36,726 bases of DNA from NCBI RefSeq assembly GCF_000498955.2, contig NZ_AYGX02000104.1, positions 1-36,726 of the forward strand, given 5' to 3'. This DNA comes from Lactiplantibacillus fabifermentans DSM 21115 (GTDB lineage Bacteria > Bacillota > Bacilli > Lactobacillales > Lactobacillaceae). The stretch's first letter is position 1; each line of letters opens with the position of its first letter. This document shows, one piece after another, positions 23,237 through 33,041 of the stretch. Below the pieces are notes generated by a model. That model was not told where the DNA came from. It saw only the letters and a program-made list of their open reading frames with translations, and did no database searches. The translations under genes were made by a program, and so were the position numbers.

Positions 23237-24181
23237 TTAATCGTTCATGTAAGCTTGCATCCGCTGCAAAACTTGTTTAACGGCCGTTAAGTCGGGGACA
23301 AACGCCCCACTGGCCAAGGGATGGCCGCCACCGTTAAACTCTTTAGCAATCGCATTAATTGGTAACGCTTTGGAACGGAAATGCACGCGGAATTTACCAT
23401 CGGGCGTTTCAATGAAAAACAGCCAGACGTTCACGTTAGTCAAACTCCCGGGTAAGGAAACGACGGCATCTTCTTCGCCATACGCTAATCCAAAGCCACT
23501 CAAAACTTTTTGCGTCAAAATCAAATAACCAAGGCCGTGATCATCAACCGTTAATTGACTTAAAACATAGCCGCACAGCTTGCTCAACCCCGGATTGAGG
23601 TCCATTTCATGATGACTGACCGCCGTCACGTCAACACCCAAGGCCGCTAAGTTGGCAGCGATTTGTAACGTCCGCGCCGTCGTTTCCGGGGTGGAGAACC
23701 GAATCGTATCGCCGATAATCCCGGCATACAAACTCGTCGCCGCGGCCGTTTTTAAGGTCAGCTGCTGCGGGTGGCTGGCAAACAAGTCATAAATCATTTC
23801 GGCACAACTACTGTACGTTTCATCGACCCAATTCAACTGGCCAAACGGATCATTATTCGGATGATGGTCAATCTTAATGACGAACGCGTCCGTCGGGATG
23901 GCCCCCGCAATCCGTTGATGGTTGGCACAATCGACTACGACAATTAAATCGTCGGCCGTGGGCGTCACTGTCGTATCACTTTGACCAATCCAAGCTAGCG
24001 GTGTGGGCACCGCATCCATGGTAATGATTGTTTTACTAGGAAAACTCGTCTGCAAGCCTTGCACTAACCCATACTGGGTCCCAATCGCATCGGGGTCGGG
24101 ATTCGTATGGCGATAAACAAAGATGCGGTCCATTTTTTCAATGCTACTAACGATGGCATCTAAAACGGCATTAGACTTCAT
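23237..24181 (-). CDS. DHH/DHHA1 phosphoesterase, probable pAp phosphatase (NrnA-like)
   Basis: 314 residues from ATG 24181, which overlaps the end of cysC by 11 nt in another frame; an in-frame start 33 nt upstream is less likely. DHH motifs are intact: RHTNPDPDA (His25, Asn27, Asp29, Asp31), VVDCANHQR (Asp84), IDHHPNND (Asp105-His106-His107), [11 protein letters not shown] (Asp158). The DHHA1 nucleic-acid end is [11 protein letters not shown] (284-294). Bacillus NrnA degrades both nanoRNA and 3'-phosphoadenosine-5'-phosphate. The operon position directly after APS kinase points to the second job: removing the pAp left when PAPS donates its sulfate. Cytoplasmic, Mn-dependent by family. Firm family call, pAp role inferred from context. 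Confidence 0.88.
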   Translation of the reverse strand: MKSNAVLDAIVSSIEKMDRIFVYRHTNPDPDAIGTQYGLVQGLQTSFPSKTIITMDAVPTPLAWIGQSDTTVTPTADDLIVVVDCANHQRIAGAIPTDAFVIKIDHHPNNDPFGQLNWVDETYSSCAEMIYDLFASHPQQLTLKTAAATSLYAGIIGDTIRFSTPETTARTLQIAANLAALGVDVTAVSHHEMDLNPGLSKLCGYVLSQLTVDDHGLGYLILTQKVLSGFGLAYGEEDAVVSLPGSLTNVNVWLFFIETPDGKFRVHFRSKALPINAIAKEFNGGGHPLASGAFVPDLTAVKQVLQRMQAYMND

Positions 24182-24794
24182 CGGCCGTCTCAACATTGAT
24201 ATAATCATGTTCATTTAAATAAGCCATGATTTGATCGACGGAAGTGGCTAACGGTTGTTTCGATGTATCAACCGTAATTTCTGGTTTGTCTGGCGCTTCA
24301 TAGGGCGCGTCAATCCCAGTAAAGCCTTTGATTTCACCACGCCGCGCTTTGGCATACAATTGTTTGACATCGCGGTCTTCACAAACTTCAATCGGCGTAT
24401 CCACAAAGATTTCGATGAATTCATCGGTGGCTAATAACTTACGAACATTGTCACGGTCTTCACGATAAGGCGAAATAAACGCGGTCAACGTGATGACGCC
24501 CGCATCGACGAAGAGCTTCGAAACTTCACCAATGCGGCGAATATTTTCTTGACGGTCTTCGGCTGAGAAACCTAAGTTACTGTTCAGCCCGAAGCGGACA
24601 TTGTCACCGTCTAAAACGTAGCTCGTAATTTGGTTTTCATATAACCGTTTTTCAACTTCGTTAGCGATGGTTGATTTACCAGAACCGGATAGCCCGGTAA
24701 ACCATAAGACCGCGCTCTTGTGCCCTAATAACTGTTGCCGTTGATCCTTGTCGACTTTTGAGTTTTGCCAAGTGATATTATCGGATTTTGTCAT
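24171..24794 (-). CDS. cysC: Adenylylsulfate (APS) kinase
   Basis: 207 residues, the normal size for a stand-alone APS kinase. P-loop GLSGSGKS (34-41), DGDNVR (62-67, APS binding), FISPYR (106-111) and [10 protein letters not shown] (157-166) are all present. It phosphorylates APS to PAPS with ATP. The start codon is 2 nt after the sat stop, and its GGAGG lies inside the end of sat, so the pair is tightly coupled. The pathway continues with the sulfotransferase encoded first in the operon. No PAPS reductase is found in the window, so the PAPS made here is more likely used for sulfation than for sulfide production. Confidence 0.95.
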   Translation of the reverse strand: MTKSDNITWQNSKVDKDQRQQLLGHKSAVLWFTGLSGSGKSTIANEVEKRLYENQITSYVLDGDNVRFGLNSNLGFSAEDRQENIRRIGEVSKLFVDAGVITLTAFISPYREDRDNVRKLLATDEFIEIFVDTPIEVCEDRDVKQLYAKARRGEIKGFTGIDAPYEAPDKPEITVDTSKQPLATSVDQIMAYLNEHDYINVETADEV

Positions 24795-24796
24795 TG

Positions 24797-25963
24797 TTAG
24801 GCCTCCGCTTCGCGTTTTTTCTTTAAACCTTCAATTAAGACTTTGGCCACTTCGGGACGAGAAACTTCCTTTGGTGGGACAACCCCGTCAGCCAACATAC
24901 CGCGAACTTTGGTCCCACTGAGTGAGATATGGTCGTCGGCACCGTGTGGGCAAGTCTTTTGGGTGGCCATTGAGCCACACTTTTGGCAATAAAATGAATT
25001 ATCAAATTTGAAGAAATGCATGCCCATTTCGTCTTCGACCGACGCAATCAATTCTTGGGCTTCATATGTGCCGTAGTAGTCACCAACCCCGGCATGGTCA
25101 CGACCAACGATAAAGTCGGTACAACCGTAGTTTTTACGAACAATCGCATGCAAGATGGCTTCTTTAGGCCCGGCATACCGCATCGCCGCGGGATAGATCA
25201 CCAAGCGGACGCGGTCTTTAGGATAGTAATATTTGATGATGGTCTTGTAACTTTCCATCCGGACATCAGCGGGAATATCATCGGCCTTCGTTTCGCCAAC
25301 GAGCGGGTTCAACAATAAGCCATCGACATTTTCCATTGCTAATTTTTGAATGTATTCATGGGCGCGATGAATAGGATTCCGGGTTTGGAAGCCGACGATG
25401 GTTGACCAACCGAGATCATGGAACATTTTGCGCGTTTCGATCGGCTTCATGTAGTAGTCACTGAAGTCGCCGTGTGACAATGGTTGGAGCATTTTAACGC
25501 TCCCACCTAAATAAACGTCACCGTTTTCGAATAACCGTTTAACCCCGGGATGGGCTAATTCAGTCGTGCCATAAACGTTTTGGGCTTCTAAATCTTTATC
25601 TGGTGTGTATTTGTCTTCCACGACCATCGTCCCATAAATTTGACCATCTTTAGTCAAAGCGATTTCTTTGTTCAATTCCAAGCGAGCAGCCACGTCAGCA
25701 CTCACTGGCAACGTAATTGGCACACTCCAAATAACCCCATTCTTTAAATGCATGTTTTTCACAACAGAATGATAGTCGTCACTCGTCATGAACCCGGTTA
25801 ATGGGCTAAAGCCACCAATCGCAATCAGTTCCAAATCGGAAAGATTCCAGGCATTGATTTCTAATGCGGGTAATTGTTTAGCAGCGGCCATGGCCGCGTC
25901 ACTAAAGTCTTCTAAGTTTACTAATTTGCCACCATGCGGGGTAATACCATATACAGTTTCCAT
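24797..25963 (-). CDS. sat: Sulfate adenylyltransferase (ATP sulfurylase)
   Basis: 388 residues, the single-domain homo-oligomeric Sat form. Active-site motifs [10 protein letters not shown] (193-202) and GRDHAG (287-292) are intact. A Cys cluster (Cys326, Cys329, Cys338, with His340) suggests the structural zinc site seen in some bacterial and archaeal Sat enzymes. It makes APS and pyrophosphate from sulfate and ATP in the cytoplasm. Second gene of a four-gene minus-strand operon: 22 nt after the sulfotransferase and 2 nt before cysC. Confidence 0.95.
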   Translation of the reverse strand: METVYGITPHGGKLVNLEDFSDAAMAAAKQLPALEINAWNLSDLELIAIGGFSPLTGFMTSDDYHSVVKNMHLKNGVIWSVPITLPVSADVAARLELNKEIALTKDGQIYGTMVVEDKYTPDKDLEAQNVYGTTELAHPGVKRLFENGDVYLGGSVKMLQPLSHGDFSDYYMKPIETRKMFHDLGWSTIVGFQTRNPIHRAHEYIQKLAMENVDGLLLNPLVGETKADDIPADVRMESYKTIIKYYYPKDRVRLVIYPAAMRYAGPKEAILHAIVRKNYGCTDFIVGRDHAGVGDYYGTYEAQELIASVEDEMGMHFFKFDNSFYCQKCGSMATQKTCPHGADDHISLSGTKVRGMLADGVVPPKEVSRPEVAKVLIEGLKKKREAEA

Positions 25964-25985
25964 TTATTAATCACCTATCTATTAT

Positions 25986-27587
25986 CTATTTTAAAATTTC
26001 GTCAAAATTAACATTCACAAAATGGTTCAATTGCGCTTGGGCCTTAGCATCAGCGCTCGCTTGCCGGGCTAAATCCGTTAAGGTTGCCGCCACTTCGGTC
26101 CAATCTAATGGCCGTTTTAAGTTAAAGGCTTCATCCGCCGTCGTATCCACGGGTTCGACTTCATCAGCTTCACTGGCCACGACAAATTCAGCTAAGGTTT
26201 GTTTAGTAGTTGCACTCGTCAATTCATGGTCGAGTAACACTAAATAAGGGCGTTCTTCAACCGCTTTAATCACGCGGAAAAATTGGCGAATCACGATTTT
26301 TTGTTGATTTTCATCGGTAATTGCGGTGAAGTCTTCGGCTAACACGATATTGTGCGTGTCAGCGCCAATCTCATCACTGACGGCCGCCACCATTTCGGGA
26401 ATCGTGCTAAAGACTTTGTCGCCAACCCCCCAGCGCGCTTCACGTTTCGCATTGCGCCGTAAGTAGTTGTTGAGGTCTTCTTTAGCTTCCACCAATTGAT
26501 AGTCTTTGGTGTACGTTGCTAAGGTGGCCGTCCGACTAGCTAACCGTTGGCTAATCTCTTGGGCCACTTGGTGCATTTCATTGGTTTTATCATCGGTCAT
26601 AACTACTTGGCTCGTGGCTAACAAATCATTCACTTGATTGATCAACGCTTGATCGCGACCAAAGACGTAATAGGTTTGATTGTCGATTTTCGCGTTGAAA
26701 TCACGATATAACGACCCGTAGTCGGCTAAGTAGTCATCGGCCATTTTTTCAATTTTTTGTTGGAATTCAGCCGATTCGAAGAACGTTTCATCGTGGGCCG
26801 CTTGCATGCCAAGTAAGTACAAGGCTTTAACATCCGGCGCCACATCGTCCCGGGCTTCAAAATCACTTAAAGTTTCACCACTGTCACTCTTTTGTAAGTT
26901 TGGATCAATAAAGTCATCGATTTTAGCTTGTAAGGCGTCTTCATCGTGGGTCCAAGGTAGGTCAAATTTAGTGGCAATCCGCTTTAAAGTCGTTAACGTA
27001 TCATTGAATAAATCTTCATACGTCACAATAATGCGGGGATGGTCTTTCGTATCACGTAACGACAAGAACGTCCGGACTTGCCATTGGCGCATCGCCAAGG
27101 TTGTGTCGCGGTGCCAAGCGCGGGCATTGGAACTGACAACATCCATGGGATTACGTAATAAGATGATTTCGGCGGGCTTGACGTCGACATCCGCTAAAAC
27201 GTGTTGCCACAATTCAATATAATCGTTCATCCGCGGATCCTTAATCGCTAAATATTGTTCATCCGTGAAGAATTTTTGTAAGTAATCGGTCAAGGCTTGG
27301 CGATCTTTTTTCACCTTGGGACTATCATAATAGTCTTTAAATGCCGGCCGGTAACGAATCTTGCCACCTAAGGACTTATGAATATCAATGACGTCCTTAT
27401 TCTCAAAATAACCTTTCGGGTTGATTTTCTTGCTTGGTGCCAATAAATTATCAGTACCGAGGGAAATTCCCATTAAGTTGATACATCTGGTCATTACGGA
27501 AGTCCCCGAACGACCACTGCCTAAAATTAAGACAGCTTGCTTATCGGCTTTTTTGCCGAAAAGTCGTTGAAAAAAGTTTTGCGTCAT
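25986..27587 (-). CDS. PAPS-dependent sulfotransferase family protein with long C-terminal extension
   Basis: 533 residues. The N-terminal half is a sulfotransferase fold: the 5'-phosphosulfate loop GSGRSGTS (23-30), ENKDVIDIH, and a 3'-phosphate loop around LLRNPMDVVSSNARAW (about 143-158), then VTYEDLF. The C-terminal half (about 300-533) has alpha/beta character (YLVLLDHE, NIVLAEDF) and is not recognised. No membrane segment or signal peptide, so it is cytoplasmic. It is first in the operon with sat, cysC and the pAp phosphatase, which supply its donor and remove its by-product. The acceptor is unknown: a small molecule, lipid or cell-surface glycan precursor are all possible. AGGA precedes ATG 27587 by 8-9 nt. 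Confidence 0.8.
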   Translation of the reverse strand: MTQNFFQRLFGKKADKQAVLILGSGRSGTSVMTRCINLMGISLGTDNLLAPSKKINPKGYFENKDVIDIHKSLGGKIRYRPAFKDYYDSPKVKKDRQALTDYLQKFFTDEQYLAIKDPRMNDYIELWQHVLADVDVKPAEIILLRNPMDVVSSNARAWHRDTTLAMRQWQVRTFLSLRDTKDHPRIIVTYEDLFNDTLTTLKRIATKFDLPWTHDEDALQAKIDDFIDPNLQKSDSGETLSDFEARDDVAPDVKALYLLGMQAAHDETFFESAEFQQKIEKMADDYLADYGSLYRDFNAKIDNQTYYVFGRDQALINQVNDLLATSQVVMTDDKTNEMHQVAQEISQRLASRTATLATYTKDYQLVEAKEDLNNYLRRNAKREARWGVGDKVFSTIPEMVAAVSDEIGADTHNIVLAEDFTAITDENQQKIVIRQFFRVIKAVEERPYLVLLDHELTSATTKQTLAEFVVASEADEVEPVDTTADEAFNLKRPLDWTEVAATLTDLARQASADAKAQAQLNHFVNVNFDEILK

Positions 27588-27647
27588 TTGCGATCATCCT
27601 AAACTATTATTTTTAATAAGTTGTCCTTGCTAGTGGGCTCATTAAGT

Positions 27648-27675
27648 ATCCTATCAATAACTTTGTTCAATTCAA
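27648..27675 (-). promoter_or_regulatory. Possible promoter of the PAPS operon
   Basis: On the minus strand, TTGAAT (complement of 27670-27675), a 16-bp spacer and TAGGAT (complement of 27648-27653), leaving a leader of about 50 nt before the sulfotransferase start. Moderate match to consensus; no operator or riboswitch was recognised. Confidence 0.45.
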
Positions 27676-27882
27676 TAAACATAATCCGAAAAAATTGTGA
27701 TGAAACTATGAACCTGTGGTCACAGTTACCGTACAACGACTCATAACTAAGTGGTCAGTGACCCCACCTTTCTCGCGCGACCAACCAAATATGTCCAATC
27801 GGAGAAGTCCACCCCGTCTATCCATGAGCCAGTTTAAATCGCCGCGGCCGGTCACTTTAATCCTAATAATTGAATGCATTGA

Positions 27883-27999
27883 TTATTTATTTTGGACAGT
27901 CGCGTGGTTGTCCCCCGTTACCCTGAAAATAAAGATACTTTTTTCAAAAATGTAGCTGACACTGCCTTTGATGAAGAAGTCAGTCGTATCAAGGATTAG
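27883..27999 (+). pseudogene. Possible C-terminal remnant of a lost gene
   Basis: After an in-frame TGA at 27880-27882, 38 codons read LFILDSRVVVPRYPENK then DTFFKNVADTAFDEEV then SRIKD and stop (TAG 27997-27999). The composition, with a charged amphipathic end, looks protein-like, unlike the surrounding noncoding DNA. No start codon or ribosome binding site is present. The family is not recognised. It may be the tail of a gene deleted between the PAPS operon and metE. Confidence 0.3.
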
Positions 28000-28065
28000 C
28001 AACCAAGAATTAAATTAAAAAGTTAATATCAAATGAGCAAAACGACCCTTTTATTAAAATTCAAT

Positions 28066-28094
28066 TTGAGCTTTCTTAAAATTGGTGGTATTTT
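28066..28094 (+). promoter_or_regulatory. Promoter of the metE transcript
   Basis: TTGAGC (28066-28071), a 17-bp spacer, and TATTTT (28089-28094). Transcription would begin near 28101, just before the T-box Stem I. Confidence 0.6.
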
Positions 28095-28100
28095 TTACTC

Positions 28101-28376
28101 AACCTAATAAATGCAGAACGTATTGATGAGGAAAGTAAGTTTCGTCACCGGGACAGTGAGTCTGGAACAGTGTAAACCAGATCCGAGTGGACTTAACTGA
28201 AAAATGGCCTCTAAACGGCACCACTGAGCTTACGCCAGGTGATGACAGTCAGCTACTGTTAACCAGCTACCGTATGAAACGTACGGGATAAGATCAATAT
28301 CGTGAGGTATTGGTAAACTAAGGTGGTACCACGAACGGCAACTTCGTCCTTTTAAAGACGAAGTTGCCGTTTTTTT
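28101..28376 (+). promoter_or_regulatory. Methionine T-box riboswitch of metE
   Basis: Stem I base GAGG (near 28128) pairs with CCTC (near 28208). The AGTA bulge on the 5' side faces GAAAAATGG on the 3' side, giving specifier ATG at 28204-28206 (methionine). The T-box sequence AGGTGGTACCACG is at 28321-28333. Uncharged tRNA-Met would stabilise the antiterminator and switch on metE and the downstream fusion gene. Confidence 0.88.
28335..28376 (+). terminator. T-box terminator of metE
   Basis: Perfect 14-bp arms ACGGCAACTTCGTC (28335-28348) and GACGAAGTTGCCGT (28357-28370), 8-nt loop, then a T-run to 28376. The left arm overlaps the region that would pair with the T-box for antitermination. 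Confidence 0.88.
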
Positions 28377-28415
28377 ACGTTGATATGTATGAAACTATTA
28401 AAGGAGTGGGCAAAT

Positions 28416-30725
28416 ATGACAGTTATCAGTAGTAATTTAGGGTACCCCCGGTTAGGCGAACATCGCGAATGGAAACATTTATTGGAACATTATTGGCGCC
28501 AGCAATTGACCGCCAGTGAATTCCATGCGCAAGCGAAAACGTTGCGCTTAGCCAACTTAGCCAAGCAACAACGTTTAGGCGTGGATTTGATTCCCGTTGG
28601 TGATAATTCGGACTACGACCACGTCCTTGATACGTTAGCCGCTTTCGGCGCCGTCCCGACCCGCTTCGGCCACTTCGACCACGCTTTGAATCTGGATAAC
28701 TATTATGCGATTGCGCGCGGTACTAAAACGGCCGTGGCCGCTGAAATGACAAAATGGTTCAATATTAATTACCACTATATCGTCCCTGAATTTGACGATG
28801 TGGACTTCCAATTATTGGACAATCGGTGGTTGCGTTATTACCAAGAAGCTAAAACCGAACTGGGTATCGACGGCAAGCCCGTTATTTTAGGCCCCGTTTC
28901 TTTCTTAAAGCTCGGCAAACGCCACGGCCAATACTTAGATGACGTGGCCGTCAGTGAGTTATTACCAAAATTACTACCATTATACGTTCAAGTTTTTGCT
29001 GAACTCGCTCAAGCGGGCGCCAAGTGGGTCCAGATTGACGAACCAACGCTCGTAAAAACCACTGACCCAGCCGAATTAGCCCCCTATCATCATGCGTTGA
29101 TTGCGTTACATGAAGCCGTGCCAACCCTCAACATCGAATTACAAACCTACTTTGACAGTTTAGACTTATACGATGAAATTGTGACGTGGCCAGTTCAAGC
29201 ACTCGGCTTAGACTTAGTTCACGATCACGGTGAAAACTTAGCTCACTTACAACAAAGTGGGTTCCCGGCAGATAAGATTTTAGCGGCTGGCATTATTGAC
29301 GGCCACAATGTCTGGGCCAGCGACTTGCAACAAAAGTTCGCGTTAGTCCAACAATTACAAGCAATCGTTGGGGCGGACCGGCCCCTCTGGCTACAACCGG
29401 CTAACTCCTTATTGCACGTTCCCATCACCACTAACAATGAAACTGACGCGGATCCCGTATTACTCGGTGGCTTAGCCTTTGCCGACCAAAAATTACAAGA
29501 ATTGCACACACTAACGACCGCGGCCAATGATGGGATCAGTGCCATCCAAGCTGAATTTGACCGCAATGCTGCCAACTTAGCGGCCTTGAATCAATCGAGT
29601 CATCGTAACAATCAAGCCGTGCGGGCTGCCGAAGTTCAGTTGCCACAACAAACTTTCGAACGCCAAGCCCCCTTTGCCACTCGCATCAAGTTACAACACG
29701 ACCGGTTACATTTACCATTATTGCCAACCACCACGATTGGGAGTTTCCCACAAAGTAAGCTAGTCCGTGCTAAACGGGCCGCTTGGCGCAAAGGCAATCT
29801 CAGTGATACCGACTATCAAGCGTTCTTACACGCCGAGACCAAGCGGTGGATTGACTTACAAAACAAACTCGGCTTGGATGTGCTAGTTCACGGGGAATTT
29901 GAACGGACCGACATGGTCGAATACTTCGGTCAAAAATTGACCGGTTTTTACGCCACCCAAAACGGCTGGGTCCAATCCTATGGCTCCCGCGGCGTGCGGC
30001 CACCGGTTATTTTTGGCGATGTCGCTTACACCGAACCCATCACCGTGGCTGAATCGGTCTATGCGCAAAGCTTGACGGCTAAGCCGGTTAAAGGCATGTT
30101 GACGGCGCCATTGACGATTATTAACTGGAGCTTCGTCCGTGACGACATTCCTAAGGCGCAAGTGCAAAACCAAATCGCCCTCGCCTTACGCCAAGAAGTT
30201 CAAAATTTGGAACAAGCTGGCATTAAAATCATCCAAGTCGACGAACCAGCTCTGCGCGAAGGTCTCCCCCTCAAGCAACGGCATTGGCAAGCCTATTTAG
30301 ACGAAGCGGTCTATTCGTTTAAAATCACCACGACCGGCGTTAAAAATGACACGCAGATTCACACGCATATGTGCTACTCGAACTTCAGTGACATTATCGA
30401 CACCATTAAAGCACTAGACGCCGACGTTATTTCTATTGAAACCTCGCGAAGCCATGGTGAAATTATTAGCGCGTTTGAACAAAACGGCTACGATAAAGAA
30501 ATCGGCCTCGGAGTCTACGATATTCACAGTCCCCGCGTTCCGAGTGTGGCCGAAATCCAAGCAAACATTACCCGGGCTTTACGGGTCATTGATGCGCGCC
30601 AATTTTGGATTAACCCGGATTGTGGATTAAAGACACGCCAGGAACCTGAAACGCTGGCGGCTTTGAAAAACATGGTCGCCGCGCGTGACGCAGTGGCACA
30701 ACAATTAAGCACTCCCGCACATTAG
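28416..30725 (+). CDS. metE: Cobalamin-independent methionine synthase
   Basis: 769 residues from ATG 28416 (AAAGGAG upstream); an earlier in-frame start at 28380 overlaps the T-box terminator region and is rejected. The N-terminal barrel opens [10 protein letters not shown]. The C-terminal barrel carries [23 protein letters not shown] and the zinc ligands: His and Cys of THMCYSN, Glu of [10 protein letters not shown], and Cys of NPDCGLKTR. It transfers the methyl group of 5-methyltetrahydrofolate (polyglutamate form) to homocysteine, giving methionine. Co-transcribed with the next gene (12 nt between stop and start), whose reductase domain makes the methyl donor. Controlled by the Met T-box. 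Confidence 0.96.
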   Translation: MTVISSNLGYPRLGEHREWKHLLEHYWRQQLTASEFHAQAKTLRLANLAKQQRLGVDLIPVGDNSDYDHVLDTLAAFGAVPTRFGHFDHALNLDNYYAIARGTKTAVAAEMTKWFNINYHYIVPEFDDVDFQLLDNRWLRYYQEAKTELGIDGKPVILGPVSFLKLGKRHGQYLDDVAVSELLPKLLPLYVQVFAELAQAGAKWVQIDEPTLVKTTDPAELAPYHHALIALHEAVPTLNIELQTYFDSLDLYDEIVTWPVQALGLDLVHDHGENLAHLQQSGFPADKILAAGIIDGHNVWASDLQQKFALVQQLQAIVGADRPLWLQPANSLLHVPITTNNETDADPVLLGGLAFADQKLQELHTLTTAANDGISAIQAEFDRNAANLAALNQSSHRNNQAVRAAEVQLPQQTFERQAPFATRIKLQHDRLHLPLLPTTTIGSFPQSKLVRAKRAAWRKGNLSDTDYQAFLHAETKRWIDLQNKLGLDVLVHGEFERTDMVEYFGQKLTGFYATQNGWVQSYGSRGVRPPVIFGDVAYTEPITVAESVYAQSLTAKPVKGMLTAPLTIINWSFVRDDIPKAQVQNQIALALRQEVQNLEQAGIKIIQVDEPALREGLPLKQRHWQAYLDEAVYSFKITTTGVKNDTQIHTHMCYSNFSDIIDTIKALDADVISIETSRSHGEIISAFEQNGYDKEIGLGVYDIHSPRVPSVAEIQANITRALRVIDARQFWINPDCGLKTRQEPETLAALKNMVAARDAVAQQLSTPAH

Positions 30726-30737
30726 GAGGTGGTGGTT

Positions 30738-32594
30738 ATGGATTTACGAACAGCTTTAAAGCAACGCGTATTAGTCGCGGATGGTGCCATGGGGACATTA
30801 CTGTATGGTAACTACGGCATTGCCTCTGCTTTTGAAAATTTAAACTTAACCCATCCTGACACCATCTTACGGGTCCATCAATCGTATATAAATGCGGGCG
30901 CCGACGTGATTCAGACCAACACTTATGCTGCTAACCGACTTAAGCTCGCCCGCTATGACTTGCAAGACCAAGTCACTGCCATTAATACCGCCGCGGTGCA
31001 TTTAGCTGTTAAGGCGCGCCAAGCGGCCGACCATCCGGTTTATATTCTCGGTACCATTGGCGGCTTAGCCGGTGATACCGACCAAGATATTCAACGGGCC
31101 ACCCCGGCGGAAATCACGGCGAGTCTGACCGAACAACTGACAGCCCTATTAGCAACGGGACAATTAGATGGGATTTTATTAGAAACCTACTATGATTTAC
31201 CGGAACTGCTGGCGGCGCTCAAAGTAGTCAAGGCCCACACGACGTTGCCGGTCATCACCAACGTTTCCATGTTAGCGCCCGGCGTCTTGCGCGATGGCAC
31301 GACGTTTGCCGATGCCATCATTCAACTCGCCGCTGCGGGGGCCGATGTCGTTGGGACCAACTGTCGCTTAGGACCGTATTATTTAGCCCAGTCATTTGAA
31401 AACTTAGCGATTCCCGCCACGGTCAAACTCGCCGTTTATCCCAATTCGGGCTTACCCGGCACTGACCAAGATGGGCAAGTCGTTTATGACGGCGAACCAA
31501 GTTACTTCGAAGAATATGCCGAACGCTTCCGCCAACTCGGCTTGAACCTCATTGGTGGTTGTTGTGGGACGACACCGTTGCACACGGCCGCCTTAGTTCG
31601 CGGCTTAGCCAGTCGCAGCGTCGTTCCCCATGTTAGTCACGGGTATCATCCGGCCGCGCCGTCGTTAGCCCCCGCCAATGGCCAACATTTGTTTTTGCAA
31701 AAAGTTGCCACGCAAAAAACGGCGTTAGTCGAACTCGACCCGCCGAAAGACTTTGCTACCGATAAGTTCTTCAAAGGGGCCCAACGCCTCAAAGCCGCCG
31801 GAGTTGATGGTATCACGTTGTCCGATAATTCGCTGGCGACCGTGCGCATCGCTAATGCAACGATTGCGGCCCAACTGAAATTAAGCTATGGGATTACGCC
31901 CATCGTGCATTTAACGACCCGCGACCATAATCTGATTGGCTTGCAATCAGAAATCATGGGTCTGCACAGTTTGGGTATCGAAGATATTTTAGCCGTGACC
32001 GGTGACCCGGCCAAACTGGGCGACTTTCCCGGCGCAACTTCGGTCGGTGATGTCCGCTCCGTTGAATTGATGAAACTCATCAAACAGTTCAACAGCGGCA
32101 TCGGCCCCACTGGAAAATCACTCAAACAAGCGACTGACTTTCGGGTGGCCGGTGCTTTTAATCCGAACGCCTATCGCACGACCGTTTCGACCAAGTCGAT
32201 TGAACGCAAAATCAGTTATGGTTGCGACTATTTGATTACCCAACCTGTTTTTGACCTAGCCAACGTCCAAGCGTTAGCGACCGCGTTAGCCGACAATCAC
32301 CTCGACATTCCCGTTTTCGTCGGCGTGATGCCGTTAGTTTCCAAGCGCAACGCCGAATTTTTACATCACGAAGTCCACGGCATTCGCTTACCCCGATCCG
32401 TCCGCGACCGCATGGCCCAAGCCGAACTAGATGGCAACGAACGCGCGGTCGGCATTCAGATTGCCAAAGAGTTAATCGATGGCATTTGTGAGCACTTCAA
32501 TGGCGTTCACTTAGTCACACCGTTCAACCGGTTTAAAACGATTATCGAACTCGTTAATTACGTGCAACAAAAGAATTTAACACCAACAAAATAA
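30738..32594 (+). CDS. yitJ: Bifunctional homocysteine S-methyltransferase / 5,10-methylene-THF reductase
   Basis: 618 residues from ATG 30738, with AGGAGGT at 30724-30730; a GTG nine bases earlier is inside the ribosome binding site. The N-terminal methyltransferase barrel (about 1-290) begins RVLVADGAMGTLL and has zinc cysteines in VGTNCRLGP and GGCCGTTP. The C-terminal reductase (about 320-610) begins VELDPPKDF and contains ILAVTGDP, GCDYLITQPVF and FVGVMPLVSKRNAEFL. The architecture matches Bacillus YitJ. The reductase half supplies 5-methyl-THF to MetE; the methyltransferase half may use S-methylmethionine or another donor on homocysteine. Second gene of the Met T-box operon, ended by a terminator-like hairpin at 32601-32663. 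Confidence 0.92.
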   Translation: MDLRTALKQRVLVADGAMGTLLYGNYGIASAFENLNLTHPDTILRVHQSYINAGADVIQTNTYAANRLKLARYDLQDQVTAINTAAVHLAVKARQAADHPVYILGTIGGLAGDTDQDIQRATPAEITASLTEQLTALLATGQLDGILLETYYDLPELLAALKVVKAHTTLPVITNVSMLAPGVLRDGTTFADAIIQLAAAGADVVGTNCRLGPYYLAQSFENLAIPATVKLAVYPNSGLPGTDQDGQVVYDGEPSYFEEYAERFRQLGLNLIGGCCGTTPLHTAALVRGLASRSVVPHVSHGYHPAAPSLAPANGQHLFLQKVATQKTALVELDPPKDFATDKFFKGAQRLKAAGVDGITLSDNSLATVRIANATIAAQLKLSYGITPIVHLTTRDHNLIGLQSEIMGLHSLGIEDILAVTGDPAKLGDFPGATSVGDVRSVELMKLIKQFNSGIGPTGKSLKQATDFRVAGAFNPNAYRTTVSTKSIERKISYGCDYLITQPVFDLANVQALATALADNHLDIPVFVGVMPLVSKRNAEFLHHEVHGIRLPRSVRDRMAQAELDGNERAVGIQIAKELIDGICEHFNGVHLVTPFNRFKTIIELVNYVQQKNLTPTK

Positions 32595-32600
32595 AAACTT

Positions 32601-32663
32601 AACGCCGCCGTGACACGCTTTCATGCTAAAATTAGACATGAACGTAAATCGGAGGCGTTTTTT
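32601..32663 (+). terminator. Terminator-like hairpin that includes the YisL ribosome binding site
   Basis: AACGCCGCCG (32601-32610) pairs with CGGAGGCGTT (32650-32659), one mismatch, followed by TTTTTT (32658-32663). An inner stem TTCATG/CATGAA (32620-32625, 32637-32642) shortens the loop. The right arm contains the GGAGG used by the gene at 32666. Confidence 0.6.
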
Positions 32664-32665
32664 GA

Positions 32666-33025
32666 ATGATGTTAATAGTTCATTTAGTCAGTTGGGGGTG
32701 GTTGATTTTAATGGTAATCGCCGGTTTGACCCGCCACTCCATTAAAGCGGCCAACCGCTACTTGATTTTAAGTCGCTTAGGCTACCTGCTAATTATTATT
32801 AGCGGGGTCTATCTCAGCACCAAAACTTTCAGTGGTGCCTGGCTACTCACCACGCTCAAAGCCGTCTTAGGAATTAGTACGATTGGCTTGATTGAAGTCG
32901 CCTTCGCGCGCAAACAAGAAAGTCGCCTCACCCCGCAATTATTAGGGTTGATGATTGGTGGACTAATTTTAACGACGATTTGTGGCTTTAGCCTCCACTA
33001 CTTATTAATGGGACGCTGGTTCTAA
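32666..33025 (+). CDS. YisL/DUF1516-family membrane protein
   Basis: 119 residues and four membrane segments. The pattern HLVSWGWLILMVIAGL, then LILSRLGYLLIIISGVYL, then TLKAVLGISTIGLIEVAFAR, then a last GGLILTTICGFSLHYLL is that of the YisL family, whose role is not known. Start at 32666 with GGAGG at 32651-32655. The ribosome binding site lies in the right arm of the terminator-like hairpin following the met operon, so its translation or its own transcription start may be affected by that structure. Confidence 0.75.
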   Translation: MMLIVHLVSWGWLILMVIAGLTRHSIKAANRYLILSRLGYLLIIISGVYLSTKTFSGAWLLTTLKAVLGISTIGLIEVAFARKQESRLTPQLLGLMIGGLILTTICGFSLHYLLMGRWF

Positions 33026-33041
33026 TTGCAGCAAAAAAATA

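Larger units (their letters stand above)
27588..28065. other. Divergent region between PAPS operon and metE leader
   Basis: No intact gene. It holds the probable promoter of the PAPS operon (27648-27675) and a possible coding remnant (27883-27999). A 79-codon frame at 27716-27955 has no ribosome binding site and no recognisable content. Confidence 0.5.

Noticed and set aside
23237-24181. General nanoRNase role only for the DHH protein
   Set aside because: The fold allows it, but the operon with sat, cysC and a sulfotransferase makes pAp removal the better primary reading.
27716-27955. 79-codon plus-strand frame before metE
   Set aside because: No ribosome binding site and no domain-like pattern; the only protein-like signal in this gap is in a different frame (27883-27999).
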